64,000 nt of DNA from Planococcus sp. MSAK28401 (GCF_018283455.1 NZ_JAAMTH010000001.1:3019501-3083500), one strand, 5' to 3'; shown: positions 35,732-45,441, numbered from the stretch's first letter. The notes: a model not told the origin generated them from the letters alone. Numbers and translations are program-made.

Positions 35732-35789
35732 AAAAAACCGCCTGTTCCCTGCTCATCACATTAGATGAAAAAGAGAACGGACGGTTTTT
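35732..35789 (-). terminator. terminator of nupC
   Basis: Long hairpin: AAAACCG/CGGTTTT and GTTC/GAAC pairs enclosing an inner TCATC/GATGA hairpin, T-rich exit on the minus strand. Confidence 0.8.
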
Positions 35790-35815
35790 GATGTAATTGA
35801 AAATGAAGCTATTGC

Positions 35816-37027
35816 TTAAACGAACATCCCTGCGATTGCTGCGCTCAAAAGCGATGCAAGCATACCCGCTGCAATGGCACGCATGCCAAGGCGCGCGATT
35901 TCCGGACGGCGGCTTGGCGCCATCGCACCGAGCCCGCCGAGAAGGATGGCGAGTGAGCTGAAGTTGGCAAATCCACAAAGCGCGAAACTGACGATGATGA
36001 CCGTTTTCGGAGACAGGTTCGCAATTTCCGGAGCAAATGCTGTATAAGCGACAAACTCGTTCAAGACGAGCTTCTGGCCGATATAGCTTCCGGCTTGAAC
36101 CGCTTCTGCCCACGGCACACCGATCGCAAACGCAAGCGGCGCAAAGATATAGCCGAGAATGCCTTGAATGGTGATGTTTTCAGCGCCAAAGTATCCGCCG
36201 ATTCCGCCAAGGACACCATTTGCCAGTGCGATGAGTGCGATAAACGCCAAAAGCATCGCCCCGACGTTCAAGGCCAGCTGGAGGCCATCTGAAGCCCCGC
36301 GTGCCGCTGCATCAACCACGTTGACGGAACGGTCGTCTTTTTCCATGACAAACTCTTTTTCTTCGATTTCTTCCTGTTCTGGGATCATGATTTTCGCCAT
36401 GATCAAGCCGGCAGGCGCCGCCATGAAACTCGCAGCGAGCAAGTATTCAAGTGGGACACCGAGAAGTGCATAGCCTGCCAGTGTAGAACCCGCAACCGAT
36501 GCAAGCCCGCCTGTCATGACTGCGAACAATTCCGACTTGCTCATATTCGGCAGGAACGGGCGCACGACAAGCGGCGCTTCCGTCTGGCCGACGAAGATGT
36601 TAGCCGATGCCGAAATTGATTCTGCTTTACTCGTTCCAAGCAACTTCGACAAGGCCCCGCCGAGTATGCGGATAATGAATTGCATGATGCCCAAATAATA
36701 AAGCACAGAAATTAAAGACGAGAAGAAAATGATGATCGTCAGCACTTGGAAAGCGAAGACGAACCCGAATCCCTCGGTATCCGCTGCAGGACCGAACACA
36801 AACGCGATCCCTTCACCAGCATAATTGATAATGTTTTGAACGCCTTGCGACAATTTGAGCAAGGCCTGTCTGCCAAGTTCCCATTCCAGCACCATGAACG
36901 CAAACGTAAGCTGTATGGCCAATCCGCCGAGAATCGTCCGCGGCTTGATGGATTTTTTCCCATCAGAGAACAAGAAAGCGATTCCAAGAACGACGATGAT
37001 ACCGAAGATGCCCCACAATAAATTCAC
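35816..37027 (-). CDS. nupC: NupC-type concentrative nucleoside transporter
   Basis: 403 residues, GTG start with GAGGTGA five bases before it. Family stretches: [20 protein letters not shown] (about 72, nucleoside-binding region), SALSTLL-like [19 protein letters not shown] (about 122), [18 protein letters not shown] (about 142) and [10 protein letters not shown] (about 330). It imports nucleosides with a proton or sodium ion. It is adjacent to the purine permease but on its own promoter, with a perfect inverted repeat at the transcription start that suggests a dedicated repressor. Confidence 0.93.
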   Translation of the reverse strand: MNLLWGIFGIIVVLGIAFLFSDGKKSIKPRTILGGLAIQLTFAFMVLEWELGRQALLKLSQGVQNIINYAGEGIAFVFGPAADTEGFGFVFAFQVLTIIIFFSSLISVLYYLGIMQFIIRILGGALSKLLGTSKAESISASANIFVGQTEAPLVVRPFLPNMSKSELFAVMTGGLASVAGSTLAGYALLGVPLEYLLAASFMAAPAGLIMAKIMIPEQEEIEEKEFVMEKDDRSVNVVDAAARGASDGLQLALNVGAMLLAFIALIALANGVLGGIGGYFGAENITIQGILGYIFAPLAFAIGVPWAEAVQAGSYIGQKLVLNEFVAYTAFAPEIANLSPKTVIIVSFALCGFANFSSLAILLGGLGAMAPSRRPEIARLGMRAIAAGMLASLLSAAIAGMFV

Positions 37028-37085
37028 AACTTCACCTCATTAAAAGTAGTTTTATCAGAAAATTGAACAAGTTATTATCATTCAT

Positions 37086-37129
37086 TGTCTGTCGTCAGAC
37101 ATCTTACCAAATCTAATAGGATAAGTAAA
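37086..37129 (-). promoter_or_regulatory. nupC promoter with overlapping inverted-repeat operator
   Basis: TTTACT (37129-37124), 17 bases, TAAGAT (37106-37101) on the minus strand. TGTCTG-TCGT-CAGACA (37086-37101), a perfect 6-bp inverted repeat, starts at the -10 and covers the +1 region, as in GntR- or other repressor-controlled nucleoside genes. The protein is not in the window. Confidence 0.6.
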
Positions 37130-37153
37130 TACACATATTGTGACAGCTTCTTA

Positions 37154-38566
37154 TCATCCTTCGCTATGCTCCTGGTGTTTTGGGTTTTTCATAAAGAATG
37201 CCAATACAATACCGATTGCACTCAATACCCCGGTCACCATAAACGAAATGTTAACGCCGCGGATCAGCCCTTCTACGCCGTAGCGATCCGGATCGAGCGC
37301 GGCGCTGGTCATAATGGTTACCAGCAGCGCCGTACCGATTGAACCCGATACTTGGCGCATCGTATTGCTCATGGCCGTGCCGTGCGGAATGAGGTGGTCC
37401 GGCAATTGATTGAGCCCCGCTGTCGTCACAGGCATCATGACGAGTGCGACGCCGAACATACGGATAGCGTGCATGACGGTCAGATAGACAAACGCCGTCT
37501 CGGCCGTCAGCACCGTAAACTGGAAGGTCGAGCCGGTGACGATCGACAGTCCGGCCACCGCCAGCCATTTGCCGCCGACTTTATCGAAAATACGGCCCGC
37601 AATCGGGTTCATGAGCCCCATGATGATGGCACCTGGCAGCAGCATGAGCCCGGATTCAAGAGCAGTAAACCCGTGCATGTCCTGCATATAGATCGGCAAG
37701 ATCGTCGCACTGCCGATCATCGTCACGAAGACGATGATGCTGAGAATCGTCGACAATGTAAACAAGCCGTATTTAAAGACACGGAATTCCAAGATCGGCT
37801 GCTTGAGCCTGCCCTGCCGGCGGATGAAGAACCCTAAAGCGACAGCCCCGATGCCGATCGATGCGATGACTGAAACGCTGCCCCAGCCCGCTGCCCCCGC
37901 ACTCGAAAAGCCGTAAAGCAAGCCGCCGAACCCTAGGGTCGACAGCATGATCGACAAAATATCGATTTTCGGGAAAGTTCGTTCCGTTACATTGCGCAGG
38001 AAGAAATACGCCAACGCCAAATCAATGAGTGCGATCGGGATGACGATATAGAACAACGAACGCCACGGGTATTGCCCGACCAAATATCCGGATAAAGTCG
38101 GCCCGATTGCCGGTGCGAAGGAAATGATCAAGCCGAACATGCCCATTGCCTGCCCTCGCTTTTCAATGGGGAAGATGACGAACAATACAGTCTGTGCGAG
38201 CGGCATCATGATGCCGGCCCCCGAGGCCTGGACGATCCGCCCAATCATTAAAGTGCTGAAGCCAGGTGCGAGTGCACAGATGATTGTCCCGGTGGCGAAC
38301 AAGCCCATAGCGACAAAAAACAAATGGCGGGTCGTGTATTTATTGATTAAAAAAGCAGTGATCGGAATCATGACGCCATTGACGAGCATGAACACTGTGG
38401 TCAGCCATTGCGCCGTGTTGGCGGTGATATCGAGATCTTCCATTATATGCGGCAAAGCGGTGGCGAGCAGCGTCTGATTGAGTATCGCCACAAAAACGCC
38501 GGCCATTAATACCGCGAGCAACGGTTTCCTATATTTTTCTTCTAACTCCAAAGTCCCCAAGCGCAT
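37154..38566 (-). CDS. DHA2-family multidrug efflux MFS (EmrB/QacA-like)
   Basis: 470 residues from ATG 38566 (AAGGGGG upstream); a TTG five codons earlier is an alternative. Fourteen predicted membrane segments; LNQTLLATALPHIMEDL (about 34) is the DHA2 motif D1, GRIVQASGAGIMMPL (about 107) and GMFGLIISFAPAIGPTLSGY (about 140) are motifs B and C. Proton-driven export of lipophilic compounds is expected; substrate unknown. Its terminator is unclear, with nupC starting 126 bases downstream. Confidence 0.9.
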   Translation of the reverse strand: MRLGTLELEEKYRKPLLAVLMAGVFVAILNQTLLATALPHIMEDLDITANTAQWLTTVFMLVNGVMIPITAFLINKYTTRHLFFVAMGLFATGTIICALAPGFSTLMIGRIVQASGAGIMMPLAQTVLFVIFPIEKRGQAMGMFGLIISFAPAIGPTLSGYLVGQYPWRSLFYIVIPIALIDLALAYFFLRNVTERTFPKIDILSIMLSTLGFGGLLYGFSSAGAAGWGSVSVIASIGIGAVALGFFIRRQGRLKQPILEFRVFKYGLFTLSTILSIIVFVTMIGSATILPIYMQDMHGFTALESGLMLLPGAIIMGLMNPIAGRIFDKVGGKWLAVAGLSIVTGSTFQFTVLTAETAFVYLTVMHAIRMFGVALVMMPVTTAGLNQLPDHLIPHGTAMSNTMRQVSGSIGTALLVTIMTSAALDPDRYGVEGLIRGVNISFMVTGVLSAIGIVLAFFMKNPKHQEHSEG

Positions 38567-38634
38567 CGCCCCCTTTTTCAAAAATTGCCCTTTCTCTCCT
38601 GCTTACCCCATCAGGCAAGCTTTACTCTGCCCAC

Positions 38635-38676
38635 AAAAACAAAAAGCCGCAAAGTCCGAAGACCTTGCAGCTTTCC
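38635..38676 (-). terminator. terminator of the RND transporter
   Basis: Minus-strand hairpin with a TTCG tetraloop (GTC/GAC, GCAA/TTGC, AAAGC/GCTTT) followed by TTTTTGTTTTTG. Confidence 0.88.
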
Positions 38677-38677
38677 A

Positions 38678-41600
38678 TCAGGCAGCTTGTTTCTTGCTCT
38701 TACGGTTGAACAAGTAATACAAGGCTGGAATCATGACTAGTGTGAAAATTCCCGAGAACATGAGACCCGCAATGATCGTCACAGCCAGTGGTTCAAACAA
38801 CGGGTCGCCGGAAAATGCGACCGGCAAGAGTGCCACAATCGAGGTCAAGGATGTCAGCACGATTGGTTTGATGCGTGCATATCCCGATTCGATAATCGCT
38901 TCTTCGATATTGAAGTCTCCCGTCAGACGGCGCGTTTCCACGAAGTCGATGAGTACGACCGCATTCCGCACGACGATCCCCGTCAAGGAGACGATCCCCA
39001 TGACACCAAGGAAGCTGAGCGGCGTCTGCGTCAAGAATAATCCGAGGATGGCACCCGAGATGCCGAGGTAAACGGCAATCAACACAAGGAACGGCAATCC
39101 AAACGATTTGAACTGGAACGCGATGACCAAATAGACCAGCAAGAGCACGACTAGGAACAAGATGCCGATTTCAGCGAAGAACGCTTCTTGATCGGAGTTC
39201 TCGCCGCCAGTGGATAGTTCATAGCCCGCTGGCAAATCAGCGCGTGCATTGTCGACGACATCGAGCATCTGCGCTTCGAAATCATCCGCTTCACCGAACG
39301 CACGGAGCGTGATGGCGCGGTCTCCTGATCTATGCGGAATCTGTGCAAGTGCCGTCGTTTCCTGTGCCGTCAATAGCTCGTCCAGCCCGATCAATTCAGG
39401 CGGTCCTGGCTGGGCAGCAGGCGGCCCTGCTTCGCCGCTTGCAGCTGAACTGGAAGCCGGCAAACTAAAGTCAGCAAGGTCGATCGGTTCGCCTTCTGTG
39501 ATGCCTGCTTGCTTCAAGACGACATCGTAAGGCGTTTGCCCTTCATACAATGTATAAAGCGGGACGCCTTGTGTCAGAAGCTGCAATTGATTGGTGACCG
39601 TCGATAAGGCGATGCCATTGTCTTCAAGTGTTTCCCGTTCCGGCACATACTCAATGGCCGGTACGGCTGCACCGAGGTTATCGGTGACGACGGTCGCACC
39701 GTTTGCGAGCATCTCTTCTTGGAGCGTGTCACGCAGTGCAGCGAGTTCATCGATATCTGCGCCCGTCACCGTCACGGTTACCGGTGCACCGACTGGCGGC
39801 CCTTGGACAATCGTATCTAGGAAAATCTCCGCATCCGGGTAGCGTTCGCGAAGTTCCGGCTGCCATTTATCGATAAACGCGGAAGCGGAAGTCGCTTCGC
39901 GGTCGATGCGGAATGCCACTTGGCCCGTATTGGCACCCGTGTTGTCCATGGATGAAGCAAAGAGGTTCGGAAGGCCTTCACCCGTGAAGATAGTCGTTTC
40001 GTTGACATCCTCGTCTTCTGCAGCGACTTCTTGTGTCACTTCCTGGATAAATGCATCGGTTTCTTCGATGGTCGTGCCTTCCGCAAGACGCACATTCATC
40101 GTTACTTCTTCACGGTCTGCTGCCGGGAAAAATTCAAACGGTGTGAACAAAGCCAGTGACAGCAAGGCAGTCGAAATAACCAATCCACCGATTCCTGTCA
40201 GCCAAGGGTGTTTCAGAACACCTTTCAGTACTTTTCCGGAATACACCTGTGCAAGCTTTTCAAGCGGCTTGCCGAGGAAGCCCGGCGTATCGGAAACCTT
40301 GCGTTTTTTGCGTTTCGTGCGCAAATATTGCATCATCGGCACGAGTGTAATCGACAACACTGTCGAAGCCAAGATGGTCGTGATCAAAATACTCGGCAGT
40401 GCTTTAATGAACGCACCGTTTCCGCCTGATAACAGCAAGAGCGGAGAAAACGTTACGACAATCGCCAAACTGGACGACACGATCGACGGATAGACTTCTT
40501 TGACACCATTGATGGCTCCTGTCATTGCATTATCGCCCAGCTTGTAGCGCCGCTGGATATTATCGTTGACGACAATGCTGTCATCGACCAATATCCCGAT
40601 GGCGATAATCAAGCCGATAACTGAGATCTGGTTTAAATCGACGCCAAGCGACGGAATCGGGATGAGCCCGATCAAGACGGATGCAAGTACCGTCAGTGCG
40701 ACAGCAAACGCCCCGAAAAGTGTCAATCCGGCGGTCGTAACAATTAATACTGCCAGTACCGCAATCAACAGAGAGACATAAAGCGAGCTGAAGATTTCAT
40801 TAACATTCTCAGCTTGAGATACATAGCGTTCTGCCGAAATGCCAGCAGGCAAGTCTTCATTAAAGCTATCGATCACGTCGCTGACACGATCATCGACAGA
40901 CGGCACATCCTGACCAGTCTGCAAGAAGACCGTATAGGAAATCGCCGGCTCTCCTTCGAACGTGACGATGTCTTCGGCTGGAGTTTCAGCCAATTCGACC
41001 GATGCGACATCAGCTAGCGGGACGGCTGCTTGGCCGACTTGCAGCTCACGCAATTTTTCAATGCCTTCGCCTTGCTGCACAGTCAAAACGAATTGCTGCT
41101 CGCCGTCGCTGTGGGTGCCAAGAGACAGCGGCTGGTTCGCTTGCTGAAGGCTTTGCAGCACTTCAAAAGGCTGCAATTGATTTTCTGCGAGCGCATCCCC
41201 ATCGAGTTCGATGACAACCTGCTCGCCGTTCAATCCTTTAATTTGCGTACCGGCCACACCGGACACCGCTTCCACTTCATCCGACAAGTCGGCAAGCGGT
41301 TCTTCAAGTTCGGCAAGTTCCGCTTCGTCTCCGTGGAATAAATAGGAAACCAACGGGAAAGTCAGGTCCAACTTCTCGACGCTGATATCCTGTGCTTGAT
41401 CCGGAAAGCTGCCGGATGCGCGCTGTGCCTGCTGCTGAATCGTATTGATTAAGCCATCAGGTTCGACCCCGTCTTCGATTTCCAGTGTAATGATGGAAGC
41501 CGAATTCGCCGAGATGGAATTCATCGAAGCAATGCCATTGATGCTTTGCAACTGCCTTTCAATCGGATTCGTGATGCTCGTTTCCACTTCTTCAGGCTCT

Positions 41601-41752
41601 GCACCGGGCAAAATAGTGGAAATCAACACAAGCCCGGGAGGCGTTTCGGGAACTTCACGCTGAGGCAAGGTCAAGAAAGTGTAAACCCCGACCAGCATGA
41701 GGATCAAAATCAAAAAGATGAATAACTTACTGCGTTCGAGTATATACTGCAT
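38678..41752 (-). CDS. RND-family efflux transporter (SwrC/YerP-like)
   Basis: 1024 residues, full-length AcrB-type. GGAGGGGG precedes the ATG by nine bases. The first segment SKLFIFLILILMLVGVYTFL, the proton-relay Asp pair in GILVDDSIVVND (about 390), RND motif ISVIGLIIAIG, and the second half with LLVYLVIAFQFKSFGLPFLV (about 850) are visible, with two large extracellular domains (about 35-320 and 545-830). In B. subtilis SwrC exports surfactin and other amphiphiles. No membrane-fusion gene is adjacent. The repeat at 41774-41795 links it to the CarH-like regulator, which could make its cargo a light- or B12-related lipid such as a carotenoid (speculative). Confidence 0.92.
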   Translation of the reverse strand: MQYILERSKLFIFLILILMLVGVYTFLTLPQREVPETPPGLVLISTILPGAEPEEVETSITNPIERQLQSINGIASMNSISANSASIITLEIEDGVEPDGLINTIQQQAQRASGSFPDQAQDISVEKLDLTFPLVSYLFHGDEAELAELEEPLADLSDEVEAVSGVAGTQIKGLNGEQVVIELDGDALAENQLQPFEVLQSLQQANQPLSLGTHSDGEQQFVLTVQQGEGIEKLRELQVGQAAVPLADVASVELAETPAEDIVTFEGEPAISYTVFLQTGQDVPSVDDRVSDVIDSFNEDLPAGISAERYVSQAENVNEIFSSLYVSLLIAVLAVLIVTTAGLTLFGAFAVALTVLASVLIGLIPIPSLGVDLNQISVIGLIIAIGILVDDSIVVNDNIQRRYKLGDNAMTGAINGVKEVYPSIVSSSLAIVVTFSPLLLLSGGNGAFIKALPSILITTILASTVLSITLVPMMQYLRTKRKKRKVSDTPGFLGKPLEKLAQVYSGKVLKGVLKHPWLTGIGGLVISTALLSLALFTPFEFFPAADREEVTMNVRLAEGTTIEETDAFIQEVTQEVAAEDEDVNETTIFTGEGLPNLFASSMDNTGANTGQVAFRIDREATSASAFIDKWQPELRERYPDAEIFLDTIVQGPPVGAPVTVTVTGADIDELAALRDTLQEEMLANGATVVTDNLGAAVPAIEYVPERETLEDNGIALSTVTNQLQLLTQGVPLYTLYEGQTPYDVVLKQAGITEGEPIDLADFSLPASSSAASGEAGPPAAQPGPPELIGLDELLTAQETTALAQIPHRSGDRAITLRAFGEADDFEAQMLDVVDNARADLPAGYELSTGGENSDQEAFFAEIGILFLVVLLLVYLVIAFQFKSFGLPFLVLIAVYLGISGAILGLFLTQTPLSFLGVMGIVSLTGIVVRNAVVLIDFVETRRLTGDFNIEEAIIESGYARIKPIVLTSLTSIVALLPVAFSGDPLFEPLAVTIIAGLMFSGIFTLVMIPALYYLFNRKSKKQAA

Positions 41753-41773
41753 AAGGATTTGCCCCCTCCGATT

Positions 41774-41795
41774 ATTGTATAACTATTGTATAACT
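41774..41795. promoter_or_regulatory. 11-bp direct-repeat operator upstream of RND transporter
   Basis: ATTGTATAACT occurs twice back to back with no mismatch, 22 bases upstream of the RND start. It shares the TTGTATAA core and exact 11-bp period with the promoter of the CarH-like gene; the other strand reads GTTATACAATA, containing T-N-N-A-C-A. Confidence 0.65.
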
Positions 41796-41827
41796 ACTAA
41801 TCAGAAAGCACCACTTAAAACACTCGA

Positions 41828-41853
41828 AAACCGGCCGAAAATTTCGGCCGGTT
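41828..41853 (-). terminator. terminator of the small membrane protein gene
   Basis: Perfect inverted repeat AACCGGCCGAAA/TTTCGGCCGGTT just after the stop. Confidence 0.88.
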
Positions 41854-41858
41854 CTCAG

Positions 41859-42110
41859 TTAAATTTTTTCAGGGCGACGCTGTTTTAGCAGGTATGCCCC
41901 GATAAACATTAAGAGAGGCGGCAAGATGCTTAATTTGAACACCCAGCTGTCATCCCCCATGAAGATGAGGCCCATCGGCAAAAGTGATGCAAGCCCTCCC
42001 CAAAACAACGCTTTCCACGATCTTTTCCAAACTCCGTACAATCCGAGCAGCAGTGCAGCAATCACCAGCGACCACAATAAGATCCCCATCAACAGGAAAT
42101 CCATCTCCAT
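41859..42110 (-). CDS. small three-TM membrane protein of unknown function
   Basis: 83 residues with GGAGG before the ATG. Three hydrophobic segments (about 5-27, 34-51, 58-75) are separated by short basic loops (WKRSW) and the protein ends KQRRPEKI, suggesting a cytoplasmic C-terminus. No family is recognised. It lies 106 bases upstream of the RND gene on the same strand but behind its own terminator, so it is a separate unit. Its upstream region holds a weaker version of the 11-bp direct repeat. Confidence 0.75.
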   Translation of the reverse strand: MEMDFLLMGILLWSLVIAALLLGLYGVWKRSWKALFWGGLASLLPMGLIFMGDDSWVFKLSILPPLLMFIGAYLLKQRRPEKI

Positions 42111-42126
42111 GCGCCTCCGTTCGGTT

Positions 42127-42143
42127 TTATACTTTAGTTATAC
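42127..42143. promoter_or_regulatory. weak 11-bp direct repeat upstream of small membrane protein
   Basis: TTATAC at 42127-42132 and 42138-42143, 11 bases apart. It has TNNAC but not the final A of the stronger sites; on the minus strand the downstream copy overlaps a TATAAA -10. Confidence 0.3.
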
Positions 42144-42211
42144 TCCTTTTTCTGATAAAAATCATTCATTTTCGATATTTTTCGCACATTTTATTATGTG
42201 GAATTACTAAT

Positions 42212-42245
42212 AAAAAGCTTCCGCGGAATTCCCCGCAGAAGCTTC
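42212..42245 (-). terminator. terminator of traB-like gene
   Basis: Hairpin AAGCTTC/GAAGCTT with inner GCGG/CCGC, TTTTTA tail on the minus strand. Confidence 0.87.
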
Positions 42246-42255
42246 ACAACACGAT

Positions 42256-43437
42256 TTATAAGTTTTCGAAAAACAGCCGCAGAACGTCCGCGCCGCCGAT
42301 GAATGTGCCGAGCGAACTGCCGAGATTGGTCAATACGATGACCAGCAAGACACGTGTCACTTTATTGTCCCAAAAGCCTTTAACCGTGAACACATCCTTC
42401 GATAAGGTATCGAAATCGCCCACATTCGGGCGCCGGACAAAGGCTTGTGTGAGCCCTGAAAACCAGCCAGCCGCAACGAGCGGATTGAGCGAGGAAATCG
42501 GTGCAGCAACAAAGGCGGTGAGAATCGCAAGCGGATGGCCGAATGCCACAGCAGCTCCGATAGCGGCAAGCGTGCCGTTCCAAAGAATCCAGCTGATTGC
42601 CTGGTCAAAACCAGCCGCTGGGTTTGCATAAAACGTATACCCAATGATCGACAAGATGAGCAGCGGGATGGCCCAGCCGATGATTTTCGGCCAGCTCGAT
42701 TTCTTCGGCACTTCATTAAGCGCCTTCAAATCCTGCTCTTGATGAATTTCACGCGTGATGCCCGGGATGTGCGCGGCACCGAGCACCGCGACGACCTTGT
42801 TCCCAGGAGCTTCTTTGATTTTCTGCGCCAAATACTGGTCCCGTTCGTCGATGAGCGGCTTTTTGATACGCGGAAAGGCTTTGGTGAAATCATCCATTAC
42901 AGCATTCAAGGTGTCTTGCTGCTTCATTTTTTCGAGTTCTTCTTCGGAAATGGATTCCTTGCTGAAGATGCTGAAGAACACAGACGAAATCAACTGGACC
43001 TTGCCCATCAAACCGATATTGCCCCAGATGCGTGAAAACGTTACTTGGATATTGCGATCGGCAAGGACCAGCTCTGCTCCGGTCTCTTCTGCTGAACGGA
43101 TGCCTTGGATCATTTCCGAGCCGGGTTTGATGCCGAACTGGTCGGCCAAACGGTTTTGGAACGAAGAAATCGCCAAGTTCATCAATAACAGGCTTGCCTT
43201 CTTGTCTTTGATGATCTTAAAAATATCGGTTTCTTTCCATTTTTTGTCCTGCATGACCGATTCATAGCGCTGGGCATCAAGTTCGATGCACACCGAATCC
43301 GGCCGTTCGCGTTCGACGACTTCCTTGACTTGCTCTGCGCTCAGTTTGGAGACATGTGCGGTGCCGATTAAAATCACTTGTTTGCCGCCCACTTCCAGCC
43401 GGGTAATATTGTCTTCTGTCATTATCTCTTGTGTCAT
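42256..43437 (-). CDS. TraB/GumN family membrane protein
   Basis: 393 residues from ATG 43437, which GAAGG precedes; a frame opening 45 bases earlier lacks a ribosome site. The N-terminal TraB domain carries VILIGTAHVSKLSAEQVKEV (about 20), VCIELDAQRY (about 48) and a second conserved His in VLGAAHIPGI (about 227), the GX2H pair proposed to make this a metal-dependent protease-like fold. The C-terminal third has four or so membrane segments (about 260-390). PrgY/TraB of enterococci inactivate peptide pheromones; chromosomal members like this have unknown substrates. Confidence 0.88.
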   Translation of the reverse strand: MTQEIMTEDNITRLEVGGKQVILIGTAHVSKLSAEQVKEVVERERPDSVCIELDAQRYESVMQDKKWKETDIFKIIKDKKASLLLMNLAISSFQNRLADQFGIKPGSEMIQGIRSAEETGAELVLADRNIQVTFSRIWGNIGLMGKVQLISSVFFSIFSKESISEEELEKMKQQDTLNAVMDDFTKAFPRIKKPLIDERDQYLAQKIKEAPGNKVVAVLGAAHIPGITREIHQEQDLKALNEVPKKSSWPKIIGWAIPLLILSIIGYTFYANPAAGFDQAISWILWNGTLAAIGAAVAFGHPLAILTAFVAAPISSLNPLVAAGWFSGLTQAFVRRPNVGDFDTLSKDVFTVKGFWDNKVTRVLLVIVLTNLGSSLGTFIGGADVLRLFFENL

Positions 43438-43551
43438 GAGTGTACTTCCTTCATAGAATAGGATTTCTTCTTCATTTTTCATTGCGATGAAAAAGACTGT
43501 CTATTCTTTATAATGAATCACCAAGCGCAAAATATCAATCTTTTCGAAAGC

Positions 43552-44394
43552 TTATAATTCCGTGGCGTCGAAGGTATTGCCGCTATTCAAATCACCGGCG
43601 CGGAAGCCTTTGTAGAACCATTCCTTGCGCTGTTCGGATGTGCCATGGGTAAAGCTTTCCGGAACGGCGTAGCCGCGCGTGCGCTTCTGGATCGTATCGT
43701 CGCCGACCGCGCTAGCCGCAGTCAAAGCTTCTTCCAGGTCGCCTTCTTCCAAATAGCCCATGCCTTGAGCATGATGCGCCCAGACACCCGATAAATAATC
43801 TGCCTGCAATTCCAAGCGCACTTGCAATTGATTGTATTCGGTCTCGCTCAGTTGATTGCGCGCTTGCTGGACATCTCCAAGCACGCCAAGCAAGTTCTGC
43901 ACGTGATGGCCGACTTCATGCGCGACGACATACGCCATCGCAAAGTCACCGGGTGCATTGAACTGGCGCTCGAGTTCATCGTAAAAGCTCAAATCGATAT
44001 ACAGCTTGGAATCCGCCGGGCAATAAAACGGCCCCGTTGCAGAACCGGCCATGCCGCACGCTGACTGGACGCTTCCAGAAAACAGCACCAAAGTCGGCTC
44101 GACATACTCCATGCCTTCTTCAGCGAACACTTCCGCCCACACCTCTTCCGTATCTGCGAGGACAACCGATACGAAATCGGCCAGTTCTTCTTCCCGCTCA
44201 CTTGCCACATACGGCTCCGAAGTAGAAGCTCCTCCGCCATCTCCGAGTATCGCTCCCGGGTCGCCCCCGAGAAACGCGATTAACAGAACGATCAGCAAGC
44301 CGCCGATTCCGCCGCCGGCAAGCACCGGCCCGCCGACACCGCGCCCTCTCCTGTCTTCTACATTCCTGCTGCCCGCTCGCCCTTTCCATTTCAT
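43552..44394 (-). CDS. neutral zinc metallopeptidase, YpfJ family
   Basis: 280 residues with AGAGGG eight bases before the ATG. A basic N-terminus (MKWKGRAGSRNVEDRRGRG) is followed by one membrane anchor (about 28-45), so the catalytic part is outside the cell. The zinc motif HEVGHH lies at 159-164; Cys113 and Cys125 could form a disulfide. The ELQADYLSGVWAHHAQ stretch (about 200) supplies the third zinc ligand region. The family (sometimes annotated putative neutral zinc metallopeptidase) has no well-studied substrate. It probably shares a transcript with the methyltransferase gene 59 bases upstream. Confidence 0.9.
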   Translation of the reverse strand: MKWKGRAGSRNVEDRRGRGVGGPVLAGGGIGGLLIVLLIAFLGGDPGAILGDGGGASTSEPYVASEREEELADFVSVVLADTEEVWAEVFAEEGMEYVEPTLVLFSGSVQSACGMAGSATGPFYCPADSKLYIDLSFYDELERQFNAPGDFAMAYVVAHEVGHHVQNLLGVLGDVQQARNQLSETEYNQLQVRLELQADYLSGVWAHHAQGMGYLEEGDLEEALTAASAVGDDTIQKRTRGYAVPESFTHGTSEQRKEWFYKGFRAGDLNSGNTFDATEL

Positions 44395-44453
44395 AACCGA
44401 AACCCTCTTTCTGCATTCACTTTTATAAAGTTATACCCATTTCACCGGAAACC

Positions 44454-45050
44454 TTAATCCCATCTCGGCAAGCGGTAGACTAAAAATCGTTCGCGCGGAT
44501 CGTCCGCCTCTACCGGCAGCTCAATGTCGCTGATCAATTCAAAAGCGGTGCGCCGTTCGAGGAAATCGGTGTATTCGATTGCCGGATAAAATAAAATTAC
44601 TTCGATTTCCCGCGGGTTCTCAGCAGCAGAGGCCAAAATCCGATCCACCACAGTCATGAACACCGGATCGGAAAACGGATTGAAAAAATAAAACCAGCGG
44701 TCATCCGGCTGGATTTCATAATCCTGCGCGTAGCCGTTGATGAACTTGATGTCCGCCTTCCCCTTAAAGCGCTTTAAATTCCGCAGCGAGGCCTCATGAA
44801 GCGACGGATCAACTTCCACTCCTGCAGACGCCGTCCCGAATATATGATGCGCAAAGAAATTCAAGCGCCCTTTGCCGCTCCCGAAATCGACCAGCCTGCC
44901 GCTGCCCTTCAGCGGATGCGCCTTGAACAATCTATCCAGCCACGCATAGGGCGTCACTTCGAACCGGTGCTCATGCATCGAGGCATTAAAGCCCATCTGC
45001 TCGCCATCCGTTTGGATATTCAATTGCCGGTCCATTTGTTGATCGTCCAT
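44454..45050 (-). CDS. SAM-dependent methyltransferase
   Basis: 198 residues with AAAGGAGG before the ATG. The SAM-binding motif I VDFGSGKGRLNFFAHH (about 54-69) and acidic end of strand 2 in GVEVDPSLHEASLRNLKRF (about 76) mark a Rossmann methyltransferase; FYFFNPFSDPVF (about 118) replaces the usual motif IV, so the target is likely a small molecule or protein of its own type. The N-terminal region MDRQLNIQTDGEQMGFNASM is family-specific. Substrate unknown. Confidence 0.87.
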   Translation of the reverse strand: MDDQQMDRQLNIQTDGEQMGFNASMHEHRFEVTPYAWLDRLFKAHPLKGSGRLVDFGSGKGRLNFFAHHIFGTASAGVEVDPSLHEASLRNLKRFKGKADIKFINGYAQDYEIQPDDRWFYFFNPFSDPVFMTVVDRILASAAENPREIEVILFYPAIEYTDFLERRTAFELISDIELPVEADDPRERFLVYRLPRWD

Positions 45051-45136
45051 GTGATTGCCTCCTTTGATCTATTGAGAGCAGTTCAAGCCGTAGCTTTGTA
45101 TTCCCACATTTTGCAAAATAAAAAACGCTTTTTCTC

Positions 45137-45165
45137 TTGCCATTCCTATTTCTTTCTGTTATATT
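45137..45165 (+). promoter_or_regulatory. SigA promoter of the L-box/dapA transcript
   Basis: TTGCCA, exactly 17 bases, TATATT, about 35 bases upstream of the riboswitch. Confidence 0.8.
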
Positions 45166-45199
45166 ACAGCTAATTCAATAATTTCTTGCTTCCTTAGTG

Positions 45200-45382
45200 G
45201 AGCGAGGATAGAGGCGCAAAAACCATCAGTACGCAATCCGAGGAGTATGAGCTCTTAGGACGATTGCCGAAAGGGGGATTTGCCGAAGCGGCAGGATGCT
45301 CATATTCCTGTGCGCTGGTTCTGCACTGAAGAAGTGCCGGACTGTCATATAGGAAACTATATGGAGGGCTATCTGACGAACA
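45200..45382 (+). ncRNA. lysine riboswitch (L-box)
   Basis: The conserved lysine-aptamer blocks appear in order: GATAGAGGCGC (5' P1/J1-2), AGTA, GAAAGGGGG, GCCGAAGC, GGACTGTCA and finally GGAGGGCTATCT, which pairs back with GATAG to close P1. These match the B. subtilis lysC leader block by block. Lysine binding should stabilise P1 and favour the terminator at 45411-45441, turning off dapA. It sits alone upstream of dapA, which makes lysine the feedback signal for this gene. Confidence 0.92.
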
Positions 45383-45410
45383 GGAACGATTGGTAAACAT
45401 TGTTTCTAAC

Positions 45411-45441
45411 GGCAGCAACGGGCCCCCGTTGCTGCCTTTTT
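45411..45441 (+). terminator. riboswitch-controlled terminator
   Basis: GGCAGCAACGG/CCGTTGCTGCC hairpin followed by five T, between the lysine aptamer and dapA. Confidence 0.9.
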
